The notes: generated by a model from the letters alone, not told the origin. A stretch of DNA of 64,000 nucleotides from Rhizoclosmatium globosum (GCA_002104985.1 MCGO01000045.1:124001-188000); one strand, 5' to 3'; numbered from the stretch's first letter, positions 20,341 through 32,953 are shown. Made by a program: numbers and translations.

Positions 20341-20724
20341 AAGCAAGCTTTGATTTTGGGAACGTCTCAGCACTTGAAGTCAACTCATGGAGCGGGATAT
20401 GTTGTCACTCTCCGAACTGATACCAAAGCAAACACAATTAAATCTCAGAAATGGCTTACAGACAAGCTGAACGCTTTGGGTCATTTGACGCGGTGTACCA
20501 GAATGATTGGTTGCACTGTCGTATTTGAAGTTTCATCAACTGATCACAGTGTAAAACACTCAGTGGGCCTCTTGGAAGATGTATTTGGCGTGTTGAAGAA
20601 GAAGGAGGAGGTTGGAGTGAACAACTTTTCTGTTTCTCAAACAACATTACTCATTGACTTTGCAAAAGAGGCAGAAGGAGCTCAAGTTGTTTTAGTTATT
20701 TTATTGTATCTGCTGAAAGAATAA
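20341..20724 (+). pseudogene. ABCA-type transporter C-terminal fragment (relic)
   Basis: The translation matches the end of an ABC subfamily A transporter after the second nucleotide-binding domain: LGTSQHLKSTHGAGYVVTLR, then EDVFGVLKKKEEVGVNNFSVSQTTL and DFAKEA, which is the regulatory-domain signature of ABCA proteins. Nothing of the ABC ATPase core or membrane helices is present upstream; the tRNA-Asn lies only 135 bp away. The open frame has no ATG start. I read it as a 5'-truncated relic. Confidence 0.7.
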
Positions 20725-21230
20725 AGATCGGTGTAAAGAATGTTTGAGTCACAAACACTCAAAGAGCAAATAAGAATCAAACGTGGATCCTATGGTTATG
20801 GGTGCTGGAGCCTGAGACTTGGTTGATATCCGGAATGGCAACAAAGTGAGTTGAAAGACGCCCACGGTTTTTGCTTTTTGAGTCGCAGTTGGCATATCCT
20901 TAAAATGATTTGAGCGAGGTTCAGGTAAAGGGAATATAGGCATCATTATAAGGAGCTTGAGTTTTTGTTTAGTTTCGGGATGCTCCATCTTGGGACATGC
21001 ATCTGTTTTTGAAGGGTTTTTGCAGGGTTTTTGGGTTCGATGGGGGCTGGCGGCGTGGCGGCGTCATTTTGACTCCATGAAACTACTACAAACAAAACAA
21101 GTAAAACTGAATTCTTCGCATTATTTGAATATGTTCTTGGACAATTCACCTTAAATTATCCAATTTAATCTATTTCATCATCTAATCCATCACACATTAT
21201 CAAATATTACACAAGCACCAAACTTAAATT
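20725..21230. other. Intergenic stretch without a supported gene
   Basis: Two short minus-strand frames (20749-20988 and 20946-21149) have no recognisable domain, no convincing splice join and ordinary composition. I see no RNA gene or repeat here. Confidence 0.5.
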
Positions 21231-23341
21231 TTACAGAGTTGAAGTGAATCTGCCCACACGATCAATTGCATTCCGAAGTACGTACATGAGTTCATTCCAC
21301 TCTTGATCATTGTCATCCAAATCTCCATAATTTTCTACAGCTGTCTTCAACTGCGAAAGCGCTTGAAGAATATCTTGCTTTGGTTGAGATTGTTGCTGGT
21401 TACTTGGATCTATAACTGATTGATGCATTATGTGTCGACCACTGTTGTTTTGCTGGTATGCCAGCGGTTGTGTCTGAACGGGGGGCATTGCAGGGGGAAT
21501 AGGCAACAAAAGTGGCTGATTGCGAAGTTGGAGCGATGAAGGGGGTAACATCTGATACTGCATCAGCTTTTGACGTATGTAGACACGGCCTTCCTTTGAG
21601 GTTACAGGAAAATCGACAGGATCTTCAAGTAAGTAGGGTGATGATGCTGCGTGATTTGGGCTTAGAGGTTTCTGCTGCTCAACAAACTTGGTTTTAAGTT
21701 GGTACGGTTGCGGTTGTTGTTGTTGGGTTGTAGAGCCTTGCTGTTGTGAGCGAGATCGCTTCTTTTGTAATTGTTGATCAGAGAGAGGCAGTGGTTCAGT
21801 ATATTGCGGGTTTAGAAGTTGGCTGTGTAATTGTGGCTGATTGTGAAACTGGTTTGCCATTCGTTGCTGATTTGTGAGTTGGCGGTGTTGAGCATGTGAA
21901 TCTGAATCGTTGAATTGTTGAAGAGAGGCTTGTGATGTTGCCACAAGCTGAGAGGTACGAGGCTGAAACAAGTTTGATTGAGATTGTTGAGGAATGGGTT
22001 GCAGGAGGGCATGATTTGAAAGACTATCAGCGCGTTTCGGAAGCTGAAAACGAACTCGTGCTTCATTGGAAGACATTTCAAGTTGTTGGTTTCCTTGTGG
22101 TTGGATTTGTTGGGGAGGTTGAATGTCCTGTGATATTACTGGGGACAGCGCAGCCTGCAAATGGCTTTGTGGTATGAAACTGCAGGTACTGTATTGAGTT
22201 TGAACAGCTTGATCTGGTAGCCCAAATTGAGAGTGTTGCTTAAAACTATTCTGGATGTTCGATTGTGAGACAACTTGTTGTAGATGTTGTTGTGAGTGTT
22301 GTCTTGAAAAATAATTACTGTTGCCGTCCACAATCTGGTGGCAATTGGATCTTTCGATGTTCACGTTGTTCATTTGGTTGTTTTGAACTGGAACCTGAGA
22401 CTGTTGTATCTGAGTTTGAGAAGCAAGAGCTTCAACCACCTCCATTTCACGTCTAGAAAGAGGGTTCATATTGTTCGCAGTGGTATCAAAAGGTTGAATG
22501 GAGCCGCCATGGTGAAGCGAGCTATGACTTTGTGCAACATCTTCGTCTGTCATTCCATCATCCTCATCGCTCTCCTGCCCTTTGTCTTTCATAATTCCAG
22601 TCAAAGAAGCCGAGGATCGACGCTTTCCTCCGGCAATCATGGATATTCCATCTGGAAGACGTCTTCGCTTCGTTCCAGACACACCAATGACACCATGACC
22701 GCCTTCCGAATTTGATCCCTCCGCAGTTGCTTCCAAAGACACAAGACTTGAGCGCATCGTATTAATGGAACGCATCCACTGAAAGAAAGGTAAGATAAGG
22801 AAGAAAACCTGAAGCAGTAACTCACCCGTCCAACCATACTTGGGTTCAAACCATTCTCTTTGGCTGCAATATTACGTCCCTTTTCAAGCCCTAGTTCAGC
22901 AATCTTGATCTTTGTCTCGATGGTGTATGAATTGCGAGGTGTAGAGTAAGGGACAACTCCAGTCTGTATTCGGCGGGAAGGGCTTGTAGGACCAGGTATG
23001 TACATGAGGTGGTTGTGTTGGAAGCCGCCATATGTGTTCTGAGCGTGAATGGCAGTTTCTTGGTGAGAAGAGGATCGAAGCTGATTGGAAGGCTTTCAGT
23101 AAGCAAAGGAAGGGGTGACGAGACTCACATTGATCTCGTGACCATCGCCTGAAGCTGCGGAGTTTACAAAGTTTAAGATTGGAGCAGCATTGTAGTATGC
23201 TGTTTCGACAGCCTCGTCTCTGGTAGAAGGTGGCTGGATACTGAGATTCATGGCTTGAGTGTCAAGCGGTTGTTGCTGCCGCTGAACAGGCCGGCTGTCG
23301 TTGTTAAGTTGCTGCATCTTCTGTCTCTGTTGCTGCTCCAT
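21231..23341 (-). CDS. Gln-rich DNA-binding regulator with psq/CENP-B-type helix-turn-helix
   Basis: Exons 23341-23129, 23080-22826 and 22778-21231 join in frame to about 671 aa. Around residues 130-165, spanning intron 2, is a helix-turn-helix: YTIETKIKIAELGLEKGRNI, AAKENGLNPSMVGRW, MRSINTMR. This fits the psq/Brinker/CENP-B-N class, also found in transposase-like proteins. The N-terminus and the ~400 residues after the domain are rich in Gln and Asn, typical of activation or prion-like regions; a basic stretch KRRRLPDG could be a nuclear signal. The frame extends upstream of 23341 without ATG, so the start is the first ATG; another 5' exon is possible. It is divergent from ECD with only 99 bp between the start codons. 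Confidence 0.7.
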
Positions 23342-23440
23342 TTCCTGTTTGATCAGGTTGAACTGTGCTTGTGGATGGTGGTGCTTCAAAGAGAGAAGTT
23401 GGTTGGTGGTGCTTTTGTGTTTTGTCAAAATCTGCCCAAG

Positions 23441-26182
23441 ATGTCACCCACCAAATCAAAGAAGACAAGAGTCTCTGAACATGAGGATCTGCCATTTAAC
23501 CTGAATCAATCGAATGAGAGAGAAGAAGGCCGAAGAAGTGGCATCGAAGACTGTGTTTGGTATCGACTGTACATTAGCCAAACAGCATCAACAGATCCAA
23601 TTGATTCTACTTCGATTCTCTCTCTCGTTTCCTCCTTTGCAAACTCGCTCGTGAAAGGACACATTTGGCACAAGGACAAGTTTGCGTTGGCTGTTGCAGC
23701 TGGAAATGGTGAGAGCTTGTTGGAAGGTGTGACTGGCTAACGTGCGTAGGCGGGACTGACTCACAGTTTCTGTATGGCAAGACCCGCTTTGGAGACTGTA
23801 TTGACGATGAGTGGCTCGTGGTTTGGATGATCCAGTCAATCACGAGAGAGTTTGCGCAGTTTGGACTTGTTGCCAGGTTTGCTCAGCTTTCCCTGAACTC
23901 TAAAGTACTTCTGCTAACTGCATCAAACCAGTGTCTGGGATACAGACGGCTCGTTTCTTCTTATTGAGGCTGCAGATTACTTGCCTCCATGGCTCTCACC
24001 ATCAACATCAACCAACCGCATCTTCATCCACAACGGATCATTACACATTATTCCGCTTCCTACAACTCCCTCCCAACTTGCATTCCTCCCTTCAACACCC
24101 CAAATCCCTCTCGAACGAGCCCTCACATCATCCGCAACACACAACCCTCACACTAGCATCCCCTGAAATCCAACAATCTGCATTCAAACGATGCACAGCC
24201 TTCCCACAGAAACTGGAAACAGACGGATACCACTACATAACCTGCGTTGTTCCCAGAAATGTGGCCCGATTACTCAAAGCCGACGAATCACTCGTCGCAT
24301 CTGCCGTTGAATCCTTTTACCTCCGAGACCCCATCCTCCTAAAACCATGCCAAACAATGAAAAAGTTTCATCCTTCCACGAACGTGGAGACAAGTGTTCG
24401 GTTCACGCGGACTCTGTATGCCCAAATTGCGTCACAGGAGTTCTTGCCGCCGCGTCCGTTTCTTGCGTCGTTTCCAAAGACGAAAGAGGATGTGAGGTGG
24501 AAGGCTTGTGATGTAGGTATGAAACTTGCGGTTGGGTTTGAAATGATTGCGGCGGCGTTGGATGAGTTTTCGGAATCGATGGCGATGGAGGCGGAGAGGC
24601 CGACTGTCGAGACGTACATGTTTGATACAGATCCGGAGTATCGGAGGTTTAAGGAGCGGTTGGTCAAGTTGGGGTACTTTCGAGATTATATGCCAGGAAG
24701 TAAAGCGTATAAGGAATTGGAGGTGGAAGCAAAGACGCAGCATTTGAATCGGTTGTTTCCGCCAACACAAACGCGTCAGGATGATTCGGACTTGGATTTG
24801 GATGAGGAGACGGTTTTCAGCAATGAGGAATCTGTTTTGGCGAGAATGCAGCGGGCATTCTTGGCAGTTCCTGAAAATGTACCTGATGCTGAACTTCTTG
24901 AAAACCGGGCTGAGAGCAGTGATGATTGGCTGATGATTGATCCCGACACTTTGGAAGAACTGTTGAAACAGTTTGGCGGAGACTTGAAAGAAGAGGATTT
25001 GAGCACGGATGATGAAATCAATGATGACGATGATGACGAAGATGAACAGGACGTTCTCCAAAAAAGAGCTGAACGAAAGGAAGTCAAGAATCTAGAGAAG
25101 GTTGTGAAACGTTTTGGAGAGTTTGTTGGGACCAAGAGTTCTGTTGACGGAGTCGTATTCCCCGGTGAACAAGAGTATTTAGAGACCCCAAATGACGATG
25201 ATGATGACTTTTTGGAGGCTGGAGAAAGCGAGGATGATTCTGATTCAGATGAATCCTTACAAATACGCGATCCAAACGCTATGGATGATGACAGCGACAA
25301 GCCACTTGATATTGATGAAGATAAATTCATGAAGAGTATGATTAAGCTTCTTGGTATGTTCTTTCTTCATTCCTCTCCTTGTAACTTACCTTGTTGAATT
25401 AGGAATCGACGAGACTATCCTCCGTCCAGCAAACTCAAGTTCGACTAAATCCAAACAACCCTCAACAACCACAACCTCTTCAAAAAAGCAATCTCACACT
25501 GTCCCCAAAACCGCCCCCTCAGGCTTCAACCCCTCGTCCCTCCTTCTCCGTCCCAAACCAACTTCCACCGCCCCACTAGTAACCCTCGACTCCTCCGACG
25601 ACGACACCCAAGATCTCTCTGGTTCTCGCGGTGTAGGAATTGTAGGAAACCGACGCGGTGTACAAGAATCCGAAGACGACAGTGACGATGAAAAGGAGAC
25701 TGTTGGGAAATGGGATCAGGCGTTTATCCGTGGTCTTGAATCTATTCAACGGGAACTTGAAAGCCGGATGTTGAATGACGCGACATTGCCGAATCAAGGG
25801 AATGATATGGATGCTGGGAGTGAGAGTGAGGATACGGATGATGATGATGATTGAAGTTGGATGAGTATATGGCGCAGATGGATTTAGAGCTTTCGAGGAG
25901 TAAAATTGGAGGAAGTGCGAAGAAGAAGGGGATTTTGGGGATGCGGAGTTGGGGAAAGAGGAGCGACCTAAGTGGCGGTTGAAGCGAATGGAGGAGAATG
26001 GAGTTTCTGTGGATAGTGATGATGGAGATGATGAAGAGGAGGAAGGGGAAGGAGACTTGGATTTGGACGCTAATTTGGTCAAGAACTTGTTGGAGAGTTT
26101 TCAGGCGCAGAATGGGTTGCCTGGACCAGCGTCGAATATTCTGGGGAGGTTAGGGGTACGGCTTCCACGGGAAGATGCATAA
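23441..26182 (+). CDS. ECD: Ecdysoneless/SGT1 family protein
   Basis: Exons 23441-23708, 23750-23876 and 23932 to about 25354, then about 25403-26182. ECD proteins act in pre-mRNA splicing (PRPF8/U5 assembly) and transcription in eukaryotes. Family signatures: VWYRLYIS near the start, QFLYGKTRFGDCIDDEWLVV, ITREFAQFGLVASVWDTDG, LIEAADYLPPWL, FIHNGSLHIIPLP, WKACDVGMKLAVGFEM, and at the end LVKNLLESFQAQNGLPGPAS plus LGRLGVRLP. Several long Asp/Glu-rich stretches lie in the C-terminal half, as is usual for the family. Frame corrections are needed near 24160, 25845 and 25935, each in or beside a conserved stretch, so the gene is probably intact in the organism. Confidence 0.82.
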
Positions 26183-26260
26183 GTTAAAGTCAGTAAATTA
26201 TTACTCATCATTAATTTGTCTGTTTTTGATTTGAAAAGTCATTGTCAAAACGTCACACAA

Positions 26261-28159
26261 ATGTCGACTGAGCAAACGCCCCTCTTGGGCCGTCGACGCA
26301 CGGAGTCTCTTGCAATTGACAAAGCAAGTCTGGTCAAGGAAGCTTCTCAAATGTTTCCATTGGCTTGGCCAGTCAGTGTTGGTTATCTCTTACAAGTTGA
26401 GTGTGATAGCTTCCATCTGTTTGATGTCTCCGGCTTACACCTGATGTGCTAGATGTCGCTCAACACTGCCGCCGTACTTGCTTTGGGGCGTCTGGGAACC
26501 AACGCACTTGCCTCAATGGCTCTAGCTACATTGTACGCCAACGTCACTGGATACTCACTGATTGTTGGAATGGGCGCTGCAATCGACACTCTCTGTTCTC
26601 AAGCATTCGGAGAACACTTGGCAGGAACGGGCGAGAAACGAGAACTTGGAAGGTTGCACACAAACTGAACTTCAACTTACAAATCAACTCAACTCAACTT
26701 ACTTTTTTTTTTATTAGACATCTTTCACGAACGATTTTCATAATGTATATTATGTGTATTCCAATCTCAATTCTCTGGTGGTTCACTGAACCCCTCCTCC
26801 TCCTCGCGAACCAAGACCCCCAAATCGCCGCTCTCTCCGCGAAATACACACGCCTCCTTATTCCATCCCTCTTCCCTTTGTCCTCACAGAATCCGTGAAA
26901 CGGTTCCTCATGGCCCAGGGAATCATGGTTGCACAGATGGTTGTGATTGGAATCGTAGCGCCCGTCAACTTTTTCTTGCAATATGTGTTTGTGTTTACGG
27001 AGTGGAAGGTTGGAGAGATGGGTGAAGGTGCGCCGTTTGCGTTGATGTTGAGTCAGTGTTTGATTGCGGGGATGTTACTTGCGTATGCGAGGTTTGTGGA
27101 GGGCGGGGATGCGTTTGGAGGGTGGGAGTGGAAGCAGGTGTTGAATGTGAGGAAGTTGTGGAATGTGACGCAGTTGGGTGTTTCGGGAATTCTGATGACT
27201 TGTTCGGAATGGTAAGTGGTTGCTTTGGATTTCGGGATTGCTTGCTTATTGAAAACTGTAGGTGGGCTTGGGAAATCGTTGCTTTGATGGCTGGGATTCT
27301 GGGGCCAGAGTATTTGGCTGCCCAAACTATTGTCCTCACTTCTTGTCAGTGGGCTTACACCATGCCCATGGGATTCTCAATTGCTTGTACAACACGTATC
27401 GGAAATGCTCTTGGTGCAGGATCGCCTTACCAAGCCAAACTGTCGGCTTTTGCTGGTGTTTACTTGGGGGTTGCCTTGACAGTTATGAACAGTTCGCTGT
27501 TCTTGCTCGGACGAAACGGACTTGGGTATTTATTCTCTGATGACGAAAAGGTGATTGAGATTGTGAAGCAAATGGTTCCCTTGGTTGCAGGTTTGTCGTT
27601 TCATTTGTTTCTGCAAACTTGATCCTGATCGTCTCGTTTTTGTAGCATTCCAATTTGCAGATATTCAAGGATGCATTTGCGCTGGAATTCTTCGTGGAGC
27701 TGGACGACAAGAAATTGGAGCTTATCTGAACATTTTTGGTTACTACGTTTTCGGAATTCCCATCGGAACTTATGGTGAGTACATCTATGAATTCACAGTT
27801 GATACTAAGTATGTTGCTTAGTATGCTTCAATCTTGGTGGTAAACTGTTGGGACTATGGACATCTCTCACTGTAATCCTTTTCATTGTGTGTTTTGTTCT
27901 TATTTATATGATCTGGAGGATGGATTGGGACAAGGAAGCCGACAATGCCACCAGCGGTCACTCGACAACCTTGCATCAGATCTTGATGATTAGTGGACTC
28001 TTTATTTCGTTTGATGATACTTGGACAGTAAATTGCTCTAAATGGTGCCTGATTGTTGATTATGTCTCTGAAACGCAGTGTTGGCAAGTAGCGTGCTGGG
28101 AGCCATTTTTTCCGAGGAGTGTGTGCTCGAAATTCCCGAAACGTGCTGGCCCATTTTGA
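26261..28159 (+). CDS. MATE family multidrug/toxin exporter
   Basis: Exons 26261-26395, 26453-26652, 26718-27211, 27262-27590, 27646-27774 and 27822-28159. The sum is a whole number of codons (541 aa) after one correction near 26880. MATE transporters exchange cations for organic cations or metabolites. Typical motifs: PVSVGYLLQ, GMGAAIDTLCSQAFGE, PEYLAAQTIVLTSCQWAYTM, GFSIACTTRIGNALGAG, ILRGAGRQEIGAYLNIFGYYV, GIPIG and the closing WDKEA. About 12 hydrophobic helices are expected over exons 1-6. The last ~60 codons after WDKEA are less convincing and may contain another intron. Confidence 0.85.
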
Positions 28160-28201
28160 CTCAAAAACCAACAGGAGCTTCACAGCGTTGACTGACAGAC
28201 A

Positions 28202-30840
28202 ATGAAGTTTGGAGTGAGACTCATTGAACAGCGAAAGGTGAGTGATACTGCTTCATTAGGCAGAGAGCGTCACTAACTATCTGGCTTTGATTTGGTGTTG
28301 AACAATAGGCTGAATGGGAGTACTACTACATGTGAGTAGCCTGTGTACCCGTCCTTCCTTCTCGTCTTTCTCAGTTGATACTAACGATCTGTCTCTTCAG
28401 CAACTACGAGCTGTGCAAGCGCTTCCTCAAGAACACGGGCACGCGGCTCAGCGAACTTGACGAGGCGGCCTTTGTTGAGATCCTGGACCGAGAACTGGAA
28501 AAGGTGCGTGCGTGCGTGCGTGCGAGCGAGTTGTTGTGCATCGTCCTTGCTGTCGCTGTTGTCTAACTAACTCAACTCAACTCAACCAACCACCACCCAA
28601 TCCAATCCAATCAATCAAACCACCCAAAAACCAGGTCGCTTCGTTCCGCAAAATGAAAGGCGACGAGCTCAGCCGCCGCGTGGCAAAGTGCGAGCGCGCC
28701 TTCGACAGCCTCAGACGCGCCCATCCAACAATCGCCGAACTCGTCATGTCGCCCGTCCTCGGCGCTTCGCCGGAAGAAACGCAACTTGCAAAGCTGCGCG
28801 ACGACGTGAACAGAATCCTCGAAGAAGTCGGCGACTTGTCAAAGTACACTCGACTCAACTATGCCGGTTTCATGAAGATCCTCAAGAAACATGATCGTTA
28901 CACCCAGTTCCAGCTCAAACCTACTTTCTTGTTGAGAATGCGGGAACGTCCCTTCTATGAGGAGTCCGTTGAACCCCTCATTGTGCGCCTCTCTCGTATC
29001 TTCAATGATGTTCGTACTGGTGGAAAGGGTGGTTCTGGCACAGATTTGAAGGACAGCATTCCAGACAAGTTCGTGCGAAAGACTACAAAGTACTGGGTGC
29101 ACTACGATAAAGTGGATGACCTTAGAAACGAGATTCTGAAAAAGATTCCCATCTTGATTGTGAAGGACAAGAAGGGGGCTGTTGAAGACATCCCAAACCC
29201 TGGAGTTTCCACAGTGTACTTTGATAACGATCACCTGGAGCTCTACAATGACCGTCTTGAAAGAAAGCCTGGATCGCAGGTATGGCGAGAGTTGTTTAAT
29301 TTTAACCTTAACTCATGAAATTGACGATTAGCTGATTCGTATGCGATGGTACGGCGATATGGACGCAACCGACATCTTTGTCGAACGCAAAGTGCTCAAA
29401 GTCAAAAAGAATCGCCATCATGACGAGTCCTCTGATGAAGATAATGTGGAATCTCACCATGAAGAAGAGCCTCGCAGTCTCGAAAACGAACAGACTGAAA
29501 AGTCTCGCTTCACTGTCAAGGAAAAGTTTGTGAATGCTTACTTGGCTGGAAAGCACCAAATGGATAAATCTATCCAAAAAGTCAATGAAAAAGTCGTTTT
29601 GGAAAGCGTCCCTTCCCCATCTTTCTCTCCAGCCCTCAGCAGCTTGAAATCTCCAGGCCTTCCCGCACTGCTCACCTCCCCTTCCCTCGTCGCAACCACA
29701 ACCCGTACCGCCGTCCCCTCCAAATCCCGTCTCCAAGAACTCGCACAACTCTCCGATGAAATCAGAACCTCCATCCAATCCAAACAACTTAAACCAATCC
29801 TCCGCACATTCTACAACCGCACCGCCTTCCAAATCCCCGGCGACCTCCGCGTCCGCATCTCCCTTGACACCGAACTCACCTTCATCCGCGAAGACAACTT
29901 TGGCCACCGCCGATCCGGCGACAACTGGCGCCGCACAGACGCAGGCGCAACTTGGCCGTTCGATTACCTCCCCAAAGAAGACGTTGACAGCTTCCCATAC
30001 GCCATCCTTGAAGTCAAGATCCAAATGATTGAAGGGGGCACGGAGCCAGAGTGGGTCAAGAAACTCGTGCGGGACCCGTTGATCCAGGAAGTTCCTACGT
30101 TCTCGAAATATATTCACGGGACGTGTGACTTGTTGGAGGATAAAGTGAATATCTTCCCGTCGTGGTTGCCGTTGTTGAATAAGGACTTTGGTGAGGGTGG
30201 TAGGGGGAAGAGGATCCAGCCTTCTGATGTGCTGGATTCCCCGGTTTCTCAAGCGGCGACTGTGAGGTCACGGTTGAGTTCGACGTTCTCGGAGGGGTTG
30301 GATAGTCGAAGGCCTTTGGAGATTGAGCCTGAGGTTCCGTTGGGGACGCCGGATGTGGTTGGGTTCCAGGCTATTGATGTTACCAAACGTATTGTTCTCC
30401 CACAGAGAATTGAGCCAAAGGTGTACTTTGCCAATGAGCGTACTTTCTTGAATTGGCTTGGATGTGAGTTTTTTGAGCTTTGTTTTTATTGCATAGCATG
30501 TCTAAACAGCCTCATTCATTAGTCGTTATCACCCTTTGTGCAATGTCACTGGGTCTGCTCAACTTTGGTGACAAGGTTGGCCAATCTCTGGACTGATGTT
30601 CACAGTTGTGGCCATGTTTTCATGGTTCATGCCATGTTCTTGGTGCAATGGCGTGCGGATATGATTTTCAAGAGGGGCAACAAGCCATTCGACGATATTT
30701 GGGGTCCTACTATTCTGAGTGTTATTTTGGGTGAGTCTTTCATTGAAATAGGTTTTTGCGAATGCTAATTAATTCTGTTAGTGTTGGCGGTTGGAGTCAA
30801 TTTATGGCTCAAGTTTGTTGATGAGAACCTGTTGTTCTGA
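28202..30840 (+). CDS. VTC4: VTC complex subunit (SPX-VTC-DUF202), likely polyphosphate polymerase VTC4
   Basis: Seven exons: 28202-28237 (36 nt), 28309-28331 (23 nt), 28401-28503, 28635-29279, 29332-30463, 30523-30730 and 30782-30840, giving 735 aa with two corrections in the first membrane segments (about 30585 and 30630). N-terminal SPX domain (MKFGVRLIEQRKAEWEYYYI, inositol-pyrophosphate sensor). The central VTC tunnel domain includes LIRMRWYGDMDATDIFVERK, EKFVNAYLAGK, RTAFQIPGDLRVRISLDTEL, YAILEVKIQ and VPTFSKYIHG; these Arg/Lys-rich strands form the polyphosphate channel in Vtc4. A C-terminal DUF202 membrane unit of three helices follows. VTC couples polyP synthesis to transport into vacuole/acidocalcisome. 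Assignment to VTC4 rather than VTC2/3 rests on the retained basic tunnel residues and is moderate. Confidence 0.85.
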
Positions 30841-31241
30841 GTGTCTTGTCGTTCTTCTCGTTTCCTTTCTCTCTCTTTTAACGTTAAATCTTAAACTAAA
30901 ATCATTGAATATTGCTTCCTTTGTTGGTCAGTTTGGAAGGAGTTGTGTCTGGGGAGGTGGTCATCCAAAAAATTGGCCAAATGGGAGGTGTGTGTCTCTC
31001 CAACTATGACTGCCATCCGTCCAGTCTTTCCGGATCGCGCTGGACTATGAATTCGAATGCTATTATTCAATATGCAGACAGTGTGGAGTGGAGGGACTGG
31101 AGCAGAGTCGATCCTTATTGGCAGTTTGACATCATCCACTAACTCGTTCTCACCAATCACCGACTCTTCGTTCCATAGACTACGCTGTAAGTCCCATTCT
31201 CTTTCTTAGTACACAGCCGTATGCTTAATTGCCTCTTTAAG

Positions 31242-32808
31242 GCCGGACCAATCATCAAAAAACGACTCAACGGCGCTGTTGGATTCAGCAACCTGCCCAA
31301 CCAGGTGCACCGCAAATCCATCAAGAAGGGCTTCCAATTCACATTCATGGTTGTCGGGTGCGTGCCCCGGGCTCCCCTGTCCGTCTCCCTTGAATCTAAA
31401 ATCACACATCGCCATAGTGAATCGGGACTCGGAAAGTCGACCCTCGTCAACACTCTCTTCAACACTACTTTGTACCCTGGAAAGAGGCTGGAAAGGAGTT
31501 GACAACGGATACGCCATCTACTGTTGAGATCCAGGCGATTAGTGCTGATATTGAGGAGAACGGTGTGAAGCTCAAGTTGACTGTATTGACACTCCAGGTA
31601 AATTATAACTGAAGAATGGCTATATTGGCGCTTTTGAGGGACAGATGAAGTCCGGACCTATACAAGTCATTTGCCACAATACCAACTAACTCCAAATCCC
31701 TCCTAACCACCAAAGGTTTCGGAGACTTCATCAACAACGAAGAATGCTGGAGCCCAATCCTCGAAAACATTGAAGCCCGTTTCGATGCCTTCCTCGACCA
31801 GGAAAACCGCGTGAACCGAAAAAGAATCGTGGACACCCGTGTTCACGCCTGTTTATACTTTATCGCACCTACTGGACACGCCTTGAAGCCAATTGATGTC
31901 GAATTCATGAAGAAGTTGGCCGGACGGGTTAACTTGATTCCTGTGATTGCAAAGAGTGATACTATGACTGAGGAGGAGCTCAAGAACTTTAAGCAGAGAG
32001 TGAGTTTTGGTTGTTGATTTAATTGTCTGTGGGGTACTTATTTTGTGATGACAGATTTTGAACGATATTTCTGCTCACAAAATCAACATTTACCAACCTC
32101 CAACATACGAGAACGATGACCCAGAGACTATTCAGGAGAACAAGGAGATTGTTGTACGTACCGAAACTCTAATTTTATAGGATTCCGATATCAACTCAAA
32201 CAAAAAAACAGAGCCGTATCCCATTCGCCGTTGTTGGTGCCGACCGTGACATTGATGTTGGAGCCGGCCGCAAAATCCGAGGTCGCAAGTACCCATGGGG
32301 AATCATTGAAGTCGACAACGAGGACCACTGTGACTTTGTCAAGCTCCGACAGATGCTCATTCGCACACACATGGAAGAGTTGAAGGAATTTACAAATGAG
32401 GTCTTGTATGAGAGTTACCGAACCAAGAAGCTGGCTGAGTTGGGCGGTGACATCAAGAATGCAAAGTGAGTTTTTGTTTTGAGGGAGGTCGTTGAAGGAG
32501 AGATGCTGACCTTGTTTGATTAGCCCATTGAAGAAGCTTGAAAACGACAAGAAGGCTCATGAGCCAAGATGGCGAAGATGGAGGCTGAGATGAAGGCTGT
32601 CTTTGACGCTAAGGTTGCTGAGAAGGAGGCCAAATTAAGACAAGTTGAAGAGGAGGTGAGTTGTGTTTTTTATTACGATTTCAGGGTGATACTGATGGAA
32701 TCATGTTTACACCAGCTTCTTGCTCGTCACCGTGAAATGAAGGAACAACTTGCAGCCAAGAACAAGGCAAAGACTGCTGTTCCTGCCAAGAAGGGATTCT
32801 TCAAGTAA
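31242..32808 (+). CDS. Septin (CDC3/CDC12 type), 5' exon not resolved
   Basis: Exons from 31242: to 31357, 31418-31597, 31716-31999, 32055-32153, 32212-32465, 32524-32655 and 32716-32808 (387 codons incl. stop, with corrections near 31480, 31584 and 32563). GTP-binding septins polymerise at the cortex and at the base of cilia and germ tubes. Motifs: polybasic [20 protein letters not shown]-loop GESGLGKST, switch II DTPGFGD, the [10 protein letters not shown] (AKAD-like G4) motif, the septin-unique element ([13 protein letters not shown]...[19 protein letters not shown]) and a C-terminal coiled coil ending [10 protein letters not shown]. The initiator exon was not found: a donor-like site at 31185 suggests a short exon upstream of a 57-bp intron, but no ATG lies in the right frame there. 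Confidence 0.88.
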
Positions 32809-32953
32809 ACCAACCTCAACTTAGATCTTTTCAACATCCTTCTTTTGTTTTTACCGTTTTTCGTTTTTTGTGCTCGTTGAATAATACATCCCTTTTGTTG
32901 GATATTTTATCACTTTATTGTGTTGTTTCTTGAAATTGTCACAAACTGGAACG

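Noticed and set aside
20749..21149. Two minus-strand frames as a spliced gene
   Set aside because: No in-frame donor/acceptor pair, no recognisable domain.
30912..31142. 76-aa plus-strand frame between VTC4 and septin
   Set aside because: Ends before the septin exon, no motif, ordinary intergenic composition.
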